A DNA stretch of 64,000 nucleotides, taken from the NCBI RefSeq assembly GCF_014287475.1, contig NZ_JACOPF010000001.1, positions 1 to 64,000 of the forward strand, read 5' to 3'. Numbering within the stretch: the stretch's first letter is position 1; every line of letters begins with the position of its first letter. Shown here in pieces: positions 52,956-61,066 of this stretch. Origin of the DNA: Mediterraneibacter hominis. Lineage in GTDB: Bacteria > Bacillota > Clostridia > Lachnospirales > Lachnospiraceae. Position numbers and translations under genes: made by a program. The notes beneath the pieces are model-generated. The model was given only the letters and a program-made list of their open reading frames with translations, did no database searches and had not been told where the DNA came from.

Positions 52956-53177
52956 TACCTTCCTCGTCTTGAAGAAAAGCTTTAACAGAAGGTACGCAAA
53001 AACACTGTATCAGAACACCGGGCAGGACCCGCTTTACCTCATCCGTTCGAGTGGTTCTAAGCACAAAATATCTGTGTGTCTATCGGAACACGCAGATGCT
53101 TTGTGCTTAGAACCAGGCGAACTGTATTCGGAACGCTCCTTGTCAATGCCCTGCTTATCTGACACAGTGTTTTTTGC
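52956..53177. repeat. nested inverted-repeat block 1 (possible structured RNA)
   Basis: The 912-base stretch between 52940 and 53853 has no convincing gene. Its first part has an outer stem GCAAAAACACTGT (52996-53008) with ACAGTGTTTTTTGC (53164-53177). Inside is a perfect 16-bp stem TGGTTCTAAGCACAAA (52052 bases +1000, that is 53052-53067) with its complement at 53100-53115. Upstream is TACCTTC (52956-52962) with GAAGGTA (52988-52994). The two nested stems are coaxial, as in a large folded RNA. An ORF at 52969-53244 crosses all stems and has no ribosome binding site. Confidence 0.55.
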
Positions 53178-53254
53178 TGTCACTTCCAGTCAGAAGTTTT
53201 ACCCCGCCATTCGGAAGGCAGCCTTGTTAGTCAAATTTTATTAAAAAGAAATCA

Positions 53255-53328
53255 ACTTCACGCTGTCACGAGTTTCCAACCAGAAAAATTTGTATGCTTC
53301 CGATTGGAAATGTGTAGCAGCGTGAAGT
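53255..53328. repeat. inverted-repeat block 2
   Basis: ACTTCACGCTG (53255-53265) and CAGCGTGAAGT (53318-53328) are perfect complements; inside, TTTCCAA (53273-53279) pairs with TTGGAAA (53304-53310). It forms a separate two-part hairpin between blocks 1 and 3. No T run follows. Confidence 0.6.
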
Positions 53329-53372
53329 CGGTTCTGTTCTGTCTGAAATTGTGAATTTAATTGGGGAAGAAC

Positions 53373-53567
53373 GTAAGCAGAAAGAGAAGGCAGTGCATAA
53401 GCAGGGAATTTTAAGCGGAACGTGGTAGATACAGATTGTTCTGTTTGTTAAGTGAGAAGCATGGAGCTCCAATGGACGATATGCTTCTACACTGTTACAA
53501 ACATTCAATCGGATTTACCACAGTGTAGCCCTGACCTGCGTTGCACTGCCTTCTCTTTTTGCGTACC
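53373..53567. repeat. nested inverted-repeat block 3
   Basis: AAAGAGAAGGCAGTGCA (53381-53397) and its perfect 17-bp complement (53542-53558), extended imperfectly on both sides, enclose two further hairpins: GAAGCAT/ATGCTTC (53457-53463 and 53481-53487) and CTACACTGT/ACAGTGTAG (53487-53495 and 53520-53528). Short ORFs here (53452-53732) are broken up by the stems and have no ribosome binding site. After it, to 53735, lies one weaker hairpin (TTCATT / CGAATGAA near 53611-53642). Confidence 0.55.
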
Positions 53568-53852
53568 ATTTTTTACCAGCTTCCGCAGTGCCAGCTCAAT
53601 TCCGCATGTGCTTCATTTCGCTATCGGCAGTCGCCGAATGAAAAGAAGCAGACAAATTTCTGTTTATATGCAAGCATGACACAGAGTTTGCCTGTTCTTT
53701 TCACACTGCTTGTTGCTTCGTTAAATTTATAAATTTCTATCTAAACATAATCTTAACATGTATTTTAATAATATTATCACCGTCTTAATAGAAAAGAGAC
53801 TATGATAAATATAGAAAAAGTAAGAAGTATTTATTTTGAGAGGGTGATATAT

Positions 53853-54320
53853 ATGATGACAAACCTTTTACTTGGAGTGATTGTGACGGGTGGAATTCTC
53901 TATGGACTACGTCTGATGAATAAATTAGATGATTGGAGAATGGAAGAACGAGAGCTTAAGAAAGAAGAAGAGGCAAAGCACAGGACGGCTGTTGTGTTTG
54001 GCATGGAGGAAAACAAAGCACTGACAGGCTGGTTTGAAAAAATCGGTGTGGAGACTGTCTGGATGGAAGGGATGTATATAGAGCAGGGATTAGAACAGGT
54101 GCGTTATGTAATTGCGGCCGGAGATTCAGATATTGACAATCTTTCTGTGCTGAATCTGTTTCGAAATATGTATCCAAAAGCAGAGACATTTGGGGTCTGT
54201 AACGAAAGAGCAAACAGAAAACTCTACAAACAGGCAGGGGTGTATCTGTTCTGGCACCGTGAGGAATTGTTACAGAGGTTGGAGTTGCTGCTTATGGAAC
54301 ATGAGGCAGGTGTGGCGTAA
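53853..54320 (+). CDS. membrane-tethered RCK-like (TrkA_N-related) protein of the potassium operon
   Basis: 155 residues from ATG 53853 (GAGAGGG upstream). An N-terminal membrane helix (NLLLGVIVTGGILYGLRLM) is followed by a charged linker and a soluble domain. In that domain TAVVFGMEENKALTGWFEKIGVETVWM and YVIAAGDSDIDNLSVLNLFRNMYPKAETFGVCNE follow the TrkA_N/RCK pattern, including the late (D)D-x-x-NL segment. The nucleotide-binding GxGxxG is lost (FGMEEN). Its stop overlaps the trkH ATG. I infer a membrane-anchored, non-binding relative of TrkA that acts on TrkH; no named family is recognised. Confidence 0.6.
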   Translation: MMTNLLLGVIVTGGILYGLRLMNKLDDWRMEERELKKEEEAKHRTAVVFGMEENKALTGWFEKIGVETVWMEGMYIEQGLEQVRYVIAAGDSDIDNLSVLNLFRNMYPKAETFGVCNERANRKLYKQAGVYLFWHREELLQRLELLLMEHEAGVA

Positions 54321-55660
54321 TGGGCAGAGCAGGAAAGAGACTGACACAGACACAGATGATTGTTATAGGCTATGTACTAATTATTGCGGCAGGAACGTTT
54401 CTTCTTATACTTCCGGTATCCACCAGAGAGGGGATATTTACTTCTCCGGTGGATGCTTTATTTACCGCAACATCAGCATCCTGTGTGACAGGGCTCGTTA
54501 TTGCAGATACTTTTCAACACTGGTCTGTGTTTGGGCAAACAGTAATATTGTCCCTAATTCAGATTGGCGGTTTGGGGTTTATGACAATCGGCGTTTTTTT
54601 CGCGATTATCCTGCGCAGAAAAATTGGGCTTTGGACAAGGGGAACGTTGCAGGAAAGCGTCAATATTATGCAGGTAGGTGGGATTGTCAGACTTGTTAAA
54701 AAGATTATTATAGGGACTCTGTTTTTTGAAGGAACTGGTGCTTTGATTTTATCCTGGCGATTCAGCCAGACGATGGAATTAGGGAAGGCGGTATATTTTG
54801 GGATTTTCCATTCTATCTCTGCATTCTGCAACGCTGGGTTTGACTTAATGGGAGAGGAAGCGGCATATTCCTCTTTTACTTCTTACTCTGGGGATTGGGT
54901 TGTGAATGTAGTTCTAATGTTGCTTATTATCATCGGAGGAATCGGTTTTTTTGTCTGGAACGATATTTCCATCCATAAATTTCATTTCCGAAAATATAGA
55001 CTACATACGAAGATTACACTTTTTGTGACAGCCGTATTGATTTTTGGAGGAGCGGCGCTTCTATTCGTGTTTGAACAGGGGAATACCATAGAAGGGAGGC
55101 CTGTTGACGAACAGATACTATGCTCTTTGTTTGGCTCTGTAACAGCCCGGACTGCTGGATTTAATACGGTAGACACAGGGGCATTGACAGACAGCAGCAA
55201 AATACTTACTATTATATTGATGTTTATCGGCGGAAGTCCAGGCTCTACTGCGGGAGGTATTAAGACAACGACATTTGCGGTGCTGCTTGTATATGTACAC
55301 GCGAATCTCAGACAGAAACATGACTGTGATATTTTCCACAGAAGACTGGACAATGGAGCGATTCGAAAAGCAAGTGCAGTAATGAGTATCAATTTGTTCT
55401 TATCTGTTATGGCAGTGCTTATTATAGTTACGATACACACAATCGATGCAACAGATGTGGCTTTTGAGGTAGTATCTGCAATGGGAACGGTAGGAATGTC
55501 TACGGGAATTACAAGGGAACTGGGAAATGTAGCAAAGTTCACATTGATTTTCCTAATGTACTGTGGAAGAGTGGGAAGCATGACATTTGCGCTCTCTCTA
55601 CGCGGGCACAAGGTAGAAGCCCCTGTAAGAGAGCCGGCAGAGCAAATTATGATAGGGTGA
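54320..55660 (+). CDS. trkH: TrkH/KtrB family potassium uptake protein
   Basis: 446 residues, the short KtrB-like length. The pore loops of the four M1-P-M2 repeats are visible: ATSASCVTGLVIAD, SISAFCNAGFDLMG, VTARTAGFNTVDTG and SAMGTVGMSTGITREL, each with the selectivity glycine. It is a K+ (or K+/Na+) translocating subunit of the cytoplasmic membrane that works with a TrkA/KtrA ring. It overlaps the upstream RCK-like gene by one base and is followed by trkA. Confidence 0.93.
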   Translation: MGRAGKRLTQTQMIVIGYVLIIAAGTFLLILPVSTREGIFTSPVDALFTATSASCVTGLVIADTFQHWSVFGQTVILSLIQIGGLGFMTIGVFFAIILRRKIGLWTRGTLQESVNIMQVGGIVRLVKKIIIGTLFFEGTGALILSWRFSQTMELGKAVYFGIFHSISAFCNAGFDLMGEEAAYSSFTSYSGDWVVNVVLMLLIIIGGIGFFVWNDISIHKFHFRKYRLHTKITLFVTAVLIFGGAALLFVFEQGNTIEGRPVDEQILCSLFGSVTARTAGFNTVDTGALTDSSKILTIILMFIGGSPGSTAGGIKTTTFAVLLVYVHANLRQKHDCDIFHRRLDNGAIRKASAVMSINLFLSVMAVLIIVTIHTIDATDVAFEVVSAMGTVGMSTGITRELGNVAKFTLIFLMYCGRVGSMTFALSLRGHKVEAPVREPAEQIMIG

Positions 55661-55717
55661 GTTCCCCTTTCTTTATAAGAGATATGCAGCGAAAGTGAGA
55701 GGGGATAAGGAGGAAAA

Positions 55718-56368
55718 ATGAAATCGGTTTTAATTATTGGATTGGGAAGACTTGGACATCATCTCTGTGTTAATATGTCCCGTCTAGGAAATGAAGTGAT
55801 GATTGTAGATGAAGATGAGGAAAGCATGCAGGATCTCCTTCCCTATGCTGTGATGGCAAAAGTGGGGGACTGTACAAAAGAAGATGTGTTAAAAAGCTTG
55901 GGAGTTGGAAATTTTGACATTTGCTTTGTATGCATTGGATCAAATTTTCAGAGCAGCTTGGAAATTACAAGTTTGTTAAAAGAGATGGGCGCAAAGTATG
56001 TTGTAAGCAAAGCAAACCGCGATATTCAGGCTAAATTTTTGCTGCGTAACGGCGCGGACGAGGTCATTTATCCGGACAGGGATGTAGCAGAGCGACTGGC
56101 AGTAAAGCATAGTGCGAACCATGTATTTGATTATATTGAGCTGACAGAAGGTTATTCGATATTTGAGATTCCACCCATGAAAAGCTGGATAGGGAAGAGT
56201 ATTCGCCAGATTGCGATTCGTTCCACCTATCATGTCAGTGTTCTTGGTATCAAGGTGGACGGTCACTTGAATCTTCTGCCTCAGTCAGACAGAATACTGG
56301 AGGCGGGCGATCATTTGATGGTGGTAGGGCTGAAAAAGGATATTGACAGGATACTGGCAAATATTTAA
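55718..56368 (+). CDS. trkA: TrkA family potassium uptake regulatory protein
   Basis: 216 residues with AAGGAGG before ATG. The RCK_N domain has the intact NAD(P)/ATP site LIIGLGRLGHHLC and VDEDEESMQDL, GDCTKEDVLKSLGVGNFDICFVCIGSNFQSSL (in part). The RCK_C domain follows (about 140-216, SIFEIPPMKSWIGKSIRQ). Rings of this protein gate the TrkH channel with bound nucleotide. The intact glycine motif contrasts with the RCK-like protein encoded two genes upstream. Confidence 0.95.
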   Translation: MKSVLIIGLGRLGHHLCVNMSRLGNEVMIVDEDEESMQDLLPYAVMAKVGDCTKEDVLKSLGVGNFDICFVCIGSNFQSSLEITSLLKEMGAKYVVSKANRDIQAKFLLRNGADEVIYPDRDVAERLAVKHSANHVFDYIELTEGYSIFEIPPMKSWIGKSIRQIAIRSTYHVSVLGIKVDGHLNLLPQSDRILEAGDHLMVVGLKKDIDRILANI

Positions 56369-56413
56369 GTAAATGTATGTAGGAATCCGTCAGAGGCAGG
56401 ATAGGAGGCAGAG

Positions 56414-57880
56414 GTGAAAAGGACAGAAAAATTGCTGCAAAGGACAAAAGGCTATAAAAGGCTTGTCTATATACTGCGGAGCGTGCTGATTGTACTGTCC
56501 GCCAGTCTTGTGTGTCTATTGCTGAACCAGTTCGGAATAGAGAAGGAAAATGGATTGATGGTATTTCTGGTAGGAGTGCTGCTAATCAGTGTTTTTACCG
56601 AAGGATATGAATATGGGATTATTGGAGCAGCGGTTAGTGTAATGATGTTCAATTATTTTTTTACAGTTCCGGTGCATACGTTTGCTATTATGAATCCAAA
56701 CGATGTGGCTCTGCTCGTATTTTTTTTGATTGCCGCTTGTATTTCTTCCAGTCTCGCCGTACGTGTTCAGAAACAGTTTCTTATTTCCCAGAAAAATGAA
56801 CAGACAGCGTTGCGTCTTCTGGAAATGTCAGAAAAATTTATCAATGTTACGGGAAAGGAAAATATTATCCGACTGGGACAGAGATATATCCGTGAGTATA
56901 CTGGATATGAATGTATAGTGGAAGGGAAAGAAGAAAGTGCGAAGACAGAAGGGAAAAAAGGCGCAGAAAAGGAAGAAGATGCCGGTGATTATCTGCTGTT
57001 TCCTATTGGTGGAATGTTACGGCAGCAGGGGATACTAAAAGTGTATAATCACAGACAGGGGATACATCCAGAACAGGAAATGCTGATAAAAGCGGCAGCA
57101 AACCAAATCGGGATTGCCCTTGACAGAGAAATGATTTATGCACAGCAGGAACAGACTCGGCTGGAGGTGGAACGGGAGCATATGAAAAGTAGTATGCTGC
57201 GTAGTATTTCCCATGATTTCAGGACACCGCTTACAGGAATTATTGGAGACTGTGGACTTATATTAAACGGACATGATCAGGATGAAACAGGACAAAAGGA
57301 ATTGGTAAGAGATGTGATGGAGCAGGCAATTTGGCTTAATAAGATGATGGAAAATATTTTAAGCATGACGAAGATAGAAAGCGGAGTACAGTTCATTGAG
57401 AAAAACCAGGAAGTCGTAGATGATCTTGTCTATGAAGCAAAGAAGCACATTATTGGACTAAAGGAGCATAGGGATTTTCGCATTTCTCTTCCGAAAGAAG
57501 TGATTGTTGTACAGGCAGATGGAAAAATGATTGTACAGGTATTGGTGAATCTCCTGGACAATGCTATGAAGCATACAGAAGAAGGGGGAAAAATCAGCTT
57601 GAATGTATTTCCTAGAAAGGGAAAGGTTTATTTTGTCGTGGAAGATGACGGAAAAGGAATTGTGCAGGGGATGGAGGAAAAAATTTTTGGAGAATTTGTA
57701 TCTATTTCGGAGAACAGTGCAGGAATAAAAGGCAGTACAGATCAAAAAAGAGGAATCGGGCTTGGACTTACGATTTGTAAGGAAGTTGTAGAAGCGCACG
57801 GAGGAAAGATCTGGGCGGAGAATAGAACAGAAGGGGGAGCGAGGTTCACCTTCTGGCTGAAGGCAGAGCAGGTGGAATAG
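56414..57880 (+). CDS. KdpD-like sensor histidine kinase lacking the usual N-terminal KdpD domain
   Basis: 488 residues from GTG 56414 (AGGAGG upstream). It starts with the DUF4118 four-helix membrane region (about 15-115), then a GAF-like region and a coiled linker. The phosphoacceptor is His in RSISHDFRTPLTGIIGDCGL; the ATPase part has LLDNAMKHTEEGG, DDGKGI and GIGLGLTICKEVVEAHGG. Full KdpD has about 900 residues with an N-terminal ATP/USP sensor; that part is absent here. It is followed by the kdpE-like regulator with one base between. There are no kdpFABC genes; I infer it controls the Trk genes upstream. Confidence 0.9.
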   Translation: MKRTEKLLQRTKGYKRLVYILRSVLIVLSASLVCLLLNQFGIEKENGLMVFLVGVLLISVFTEGYEYGIIGAAVSVMMFNYFFTVPVHTFAIMNPNDVALLVFFLIAACISSSLAVRVQKQFLISQKNEQTALRLLEMSEKFINVTGKENIIRLGQRYIREYTGYECIVEGKEESAKTEGKKGAEKEEDAGDYLLFPIGGMLRQQGILKVYNHRQGIHPEQEMLIKAAANQIGIALDREMIYAQQEQTRLEVEREHMKSSMLRSISHDFRTPLTGIIGDCGLILNGHDQDETGQKELVRDVMEQAIWLNKMMENILSMTKIESGVQFIEKNQEVVDDLVYEAKKHIIGLKEHRDFRISLPKEVIVVQADGKMIVQVLVNLLDNAMKHTEEGGKISLNVFPRKGKVYFVVEDDGKGIVQGMEEKIFGEFVSISENSAGIKGSTDQKRGIGLGLTICKEVVEAHGGKIWAENRTEGGARFTFWLKAEQVE

Positions 57881-57881
57881 G

Positions 57882-58571
57882 ATGGAAGAGAAGAAAAATA
57901 TTTTAATTGTGGAGGATGATAAATATATTATAAATTTTTTATCTATGTCTTTAAAGGAAGAAGGATATGGATATTACACTGCAGGGACTGTGAAAGAGGC
58001 GATTCGTCTTTTCTATGCAAATCGTCCGGATTTGGTGATTTTAGATCTGGGGCTGCCGGACGGAGATGGGATGGAGGTACTTAGAAATGTTCGGGAGATC
58101 GCGGATGTACCGGTAATTGTAGTGTCGGCAAGGCAGGAAGAACAAGAAAAAATACAGGCATTAGATGAAGGGGCGGACGATTATGTTACAAAACCTTTCT
58201 ATATGGGAGAGCTGCTCGCACGGATCCGTGCTGCAATGCGCAGAAAAGAAAAGAGAGGAAAGGAAGAAGATACAGTTTATTGCAAGGATGCCCTGGTAGT
58301 GGATTATACAAAGAGAACAGTGGAGGTAAACGGTACAGAAGTACACCTGACACCGATTGAGTATAAGATCCTTATTCTTTTAATTGAGAACCGTGGAAAG
58401 GTACTGACGCAGAATTATATTCTAAAAGAGATATGGGGATATACGCAAGGGGTAGAAGCCGGAACCTTAAGAGTGTTCATGGCGACTCTTAGACGAAAGA
58501 TTGAGGACAACCCGTCGGAGCCAAAATATATTGTCACGGAAGTGGGAGTAGGATACCGGTTTCAAGCATAA
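57882..58571 (+). CDS. KdpE-like OmpR-family response regulator
   Basis: 229 residues. It starts NILIVEDDKYIINFLSMSLKEEGY with the acidic pair and has the phosphoacceptor Asp in VILDLGLPDGDGMEVLR, then the conserved Ser/Lys (VVSARQEE, YVTKPF). The winged-helix domain follows (HLTPIEYKILILLIENRGKVLTQNYIL). KdpE is the partner of KdpD and normally activates kdpFABC at low potassium; here the target is likely the operon that ends with it. Its stop lies one base before the dispersed palindromic repeat shared with the convergent gene. Confidence 0.93.
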   Translation: MEEKKNILIVEDDKYIINFLSMSLKEEGYGYYTAGTVKEAIRLFYANRPDLVILDLGLPDGDGMEVLRNVREIADVPVIVVSARQEEQEKIQALDEGADDYVTKPFYMGELLARIRAAMRRKEKRGKEEDTVYCKDALVVDYTKRTVEVNGTEVHLTPIEYKILILLIENRGKVLTQNYILKEIWGYTQGVEAGTLRVFMATLRRKIEDNPSEPKYIVTEVGVGYRFQA

Positions 58572-58633
58572 TCCCGGTATCCCATATTTCATGCCTATTT
58601 CGGCTGGCGGGTTTCTCCTGATAAGGTATATAG
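58572..58633 (-). repeat. dispersed palindromic repeat, copy B, overlapping a gene end
   Basis: On the minus strand it reads TATACCTTATCAGGAGAAAC then CCGCCAGCCGAAATAGGCAT, matching the copies at 3191-3257 and 63543-63610 with a few changes in the loop. It supplies the last codons and stop (tail YTLSGETRQPK) of the PHP-domain gene and ends next to the kdpE-like stop codon. Confidence 0.75.
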
Positions 58634-59326
58634 AATATCTGGAATTTTGGAGGAAGCGGGAAAAATCTGGTAGTTAGGTTCATTGATATCTTCCAGATAA
58701 TGAGCATCTGAACTGCTGATCATATGGCAGTTTAAAAAATAAGGATGCTGTTTTTGGATTGTATGTAGATTCTTGAAATCATGGATTTCCGCACAAGTAA
58801 ATGTACTGTCAGGCGGAACAAAGCCAAGATTTGAAAGCAGGCTGGTGGAAGGCTTGTCGATGTGAGCTGGATAAGCAATACCACCGTAGGAAGCTGCAAG
58901 TAAAAAAGCCTCGTCAAAAGTAATAGTCGTAGCATTGATTAGTAGATTTTTAACTGTTTCGACTACCGTATCATGTTCGTCCATAACCTGCTGTTTACCA
59001 AAGATACATTCGTCATTTTCTACTGCCTGAAGACGGCTGTATACATACTGATCAAAGGCAAGTGCTGCGTCTGGTTCGGGAAAGAGGCAGATGATATGCA
59101 CTTCCTCAATCGTACACAATTCCATGCCGGGAATCACAATAACACCATACTGTTGTCCGTGATGTATGGCAGCAGGACAGTTCTTACAGCTATTATGATC
59201 TGTAAGCGCAATGACATCAAGTCCTTTTACGGCTGCCATTCCTACAATATTGGCAGGTGTCATATCATCATCCCCGCAGGGAGAGAGACAAGAGTGGAGA
59301 TGAAGATCGTAGTAAAGACCGCTCAC
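58595..59326 (-). CDS. PHP domain protein, C-terminus supplied by a dispersed repeat
   Basis: 243 residues. The PHP phosphoesterase motifs are visible: LHLHSCLSPCGDDDMTP, VIALTDHNSCKNCPA, and the late HMISSSDAHYLEDI. Members hydrolyse phosphates of small molecules or nucleotides using bound metals. The last residues, YTLSGETRQPK, are coded by the palindromic repeat and are unlikely to be part of the enzyme fold. It is the last gene of the sensory-hydrogenase set; its start overlaps the stop of the preceding DRTGG gene. Confidence 0.85.
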   Translation of the reverse strand: MSGLYYDLHLHSCLSPCGDDDMTPANIVGMAAVKGLDVIALTDHNSCKNCPAAIHHGQQYGVIVIPGMELCTIEEVHIICLFPEPDAALAFDQYVYSRLQAVENDECIFGKQQVMDEHDTVVETVKNLLINATTITFDEAFLLAASYGGIAYPAHIDKPSTSLLSNLGFVPPDSTFTCAEIHDFKNLHTIQKQHPYFLNCHMISSSDAHYLEDINEPNYQIFPASSKIPDILYTLSGETRQPK

Positions 59327-59655
59327 GAAAGCCCCGCCTCATAGATTTCCAGTGCGATGTCAAACACGGGAAGTGTTGTAGACAATACGGCAATTCCTTC
59401 CTCTTCTGCTTTGGCGAGGGTTCCTTCGTCCAGAGAAACGCCCTCTGCCAGGACAATACAGGCAACATCAGCAAGAGAAGCTACGGCGAGAGTATTTTTA
59501 TTGCCCATGACTGTGACCCAGACACTGTCAGCGGGTGCTTTGCTCATGGCAATGCTTAAGAGATCACAGCAGAATACTTTGGAAACTGTTCGGTCAGGAT
59601 TACCCTGTGCAAGAAGGGTACATTCCGGCAGAGTGAGAATGGATTTCAATTCCAT
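59323..59655 (-). CDS. DRTGG domain protein (sensory-hydrogenase set)
   Basis: 110 residues. DRTGG-type domain: a small alpha/beta fold with the N-terminal CTLLAQGNPDRTVSKVFCCDLLSIAMSK and the following VTVMGNKNTLAVASLADVACIVLAEG (both in part). These domains occur in phosphotransacetylase-like and regulatory proteins; the ligand is unknown. It lies two bases after the hydrogenase-like gene and before the PHP gene, all on one transcript. The second DRTGG protein of the set is at 61491-61835. Confidence 0.75.
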   Translation of the reverse strand: MELKSILTLPECTLLAQGNPDRTVSKVFCCDLLSIAMSKAPADSVWVTVMGNKNTLAVASLADVACIVLAEGVSLDEGTLAKAEEEGIAVLSTTLPVFDIALEIYEAGLS

Positions 59656-59656
59656 A

Positions 59657-61048
59657 TTATTCCTCCTTTTTCGGTACGCCGAATTCAGAAAGCTCGGCGG
59701 TTAGTTTTTGAATATAATCGGAGAGCAGTCGTGTGTTTTCATCCTGACAGCCTCCCGATAAATGCATCGCTTTTGACAGGTGTTCAATTTCTTTTGACAG
59801 GCTGGAAATATGTTCTCTTAGCACATAGATACAGTCATTGCTCGTAGCGGCGCCGCGTACGATATCCTCTGCCAGAGTCTGGCAGGTGGGCGCTCCACAG
59901 GAACCGCAGTCCAATCCAGGAAATTTTTTAGTGAGTGCCTCTACAGTACTCATCATTTCCAGACTTTCCTTGAAAGTATTGCCGAGACGGAACACCGGCT
60001 CATATTCTACATTGTCATCCCAGTAAAGATTCTCTGCTTCCGGTGTTGTAATAAGATGACTACGGGATACCGGCTGGTATTTAAGGATACGTTTGGTTTT
60101 GGTGGTAGCAACATATGCATTTTCAACCGTAAGGGTTCCGCCTACGCAGCCACCATTACAGGCATTCAATTCAACGAATTTCAGACCATGAATTTTCTCA
60201 TCCTCCAGTTCTTCCAATACTCTTAAGATGTTGACGATGCCGTCGGCGGCAAGATAATTGTCTACTAAGAGTCCGCCCACTTCTCCTCCGGCATTGCTCC
60301 ACCCGATACCGATTCTTCCGGAAGCAGCCAGTGGCTTTAACTGACTTTCGTCCCGGCTCATAAGGGGAAGTAAAAGCGGATAGACATCCTTGATTGCAAC
60401 GACTTTATCGATGTTACTTTTGTCAATTCCAAGAGGTGCTTTTGCATAGGAGACTTTAGAAGGACAAGGAGAAATAAAGATAATTCCAATATCCTCTGAA
60501 GGAAGCCCTGTTTTTTGTATTGCCCTTTTGCGAGCGATTTCTGCGGCAATCTCCACGGGTGGTTTAATAGGAAGGAGACGGGAAATCAAAGAAGGGAATT
60601 TTACCCGTATCAGCCGAACGACAGAAGGACAGGCAGAACTGATAAAGGGCGCTTCATCAGCATGCGCCTGTATGTATGTCCGGGATGCTTCTGACACAAG
60701 TTCTGCCGCCGCACTGACTTCATATACGTCATCGAAGCCTAATCGGATTAAAGCATTTAATACAATGTCTACATTGGACAAATTATTATACTGGGCATAC
60801 AGCGAAGGCGCCGGCAGAGCCACAGTGTATTTATAGTCGTTCATAACGGCGAGAGGATCGTAGGCAGGAATTTTAGCATGGTGCGGACAATAACGGATAC
60901 ATCTGCCGCAGTCAATGCAGAATTTATCTATGATATGTGCTTTGCCGTTGTGCACTCGGATTGCCTGGGTAGGACAGTATTTAATACAGTTGATACAGCC
61001 CTGGCAGGCATCCTCGTCAAGGCGCACAGAACGGATGAATTTGTTCAT
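59657..61048 (-). CDS. sensory-type [FeFe]-hydrogenase-like protein (HydS type)
   Basis: 463 residues. Two ferredoxin clusters at the N-terminus (CQGCINCIKYCP and CIDCGRCIRYCP) precede an H-cluster domain with SSACPSVV, SPCPSK and ELNACNGGCVGG. These keep the cysteine ligands of the H-cluster. However, the proton-relay cysteine (TSCC in catalytic enzymes) is Ala. A C-terminal Cys cluster (DCGSCGAPTC) and a coiled tail follow; there is no room for the PAS domain of some relatives. That pattern is typical of low-activity sensory hydrogenases. It lies in an operon with DRTGG, RsbW-like and PHP proteins. Confidence 0.82.
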   Translation of the reverse strand: MNKFIRSVRLDEDACQGCINCIKYCPTQAIRVHNGKAHIIDKFCIDCGRCIRYCPHHAKIPAYDPLAVMNDYKYTVALPAPSLYAQYNNLSNVDIVLNALIRLGFDDVYEVSAAAELVSEASRTYIQAHADEAPFISSACPSVVRLIRVKFPSLISRLLPIKPPVEIAAEIARKRAIQKTGLPSEDIGIIFISPCPSKVSYAKAPLGIDKSNIDKVVAIKDVYPLLLPLMSRDESQLKPLAASGRIGIGWSNAGGEVGGLLVDNYLAADGIVNILRVLEELEDEKIHGLKFVELNACNGGCVGGTLTVENAYVATTKTKRILKYQPVSRSHLITTPEAENLYWDDNVEYEPVFRLGNTFKESLEMMSTVEALTKKFPGLDCGSCGAPTCQTLAEDIVRGAATSNDCIYVLREHISSLSKEIEHLSKAMHLSGGCQDENTRLLSDYIQKLTAELSEFGVPKKEE

Positions 61049-61066
61049 GTGTCACCCTCCCTTTCT

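Noticed and set aside
52969..53244. 91-codon ORF in the gene-free stretch
   Set aside because: It crosses all of the perfect inverted repeats of block 1, has no ribosome binding site and no recognisable family; the stems explain the sequence better.
53452..53732. Two overlapping short ORFs (75 and 63 codons) in the gene-free stretch
   Set aside because: No ribosome binding sites, overlapping in different frames, composed of hairpin arms.
54982..55611. 209-codon minus-strand ORF opposite trkH
   Set aside because: Shadow of the trkH pore-domain repeats; low-complexity Ser/Thr/Ile composition, no ribosome binding site.
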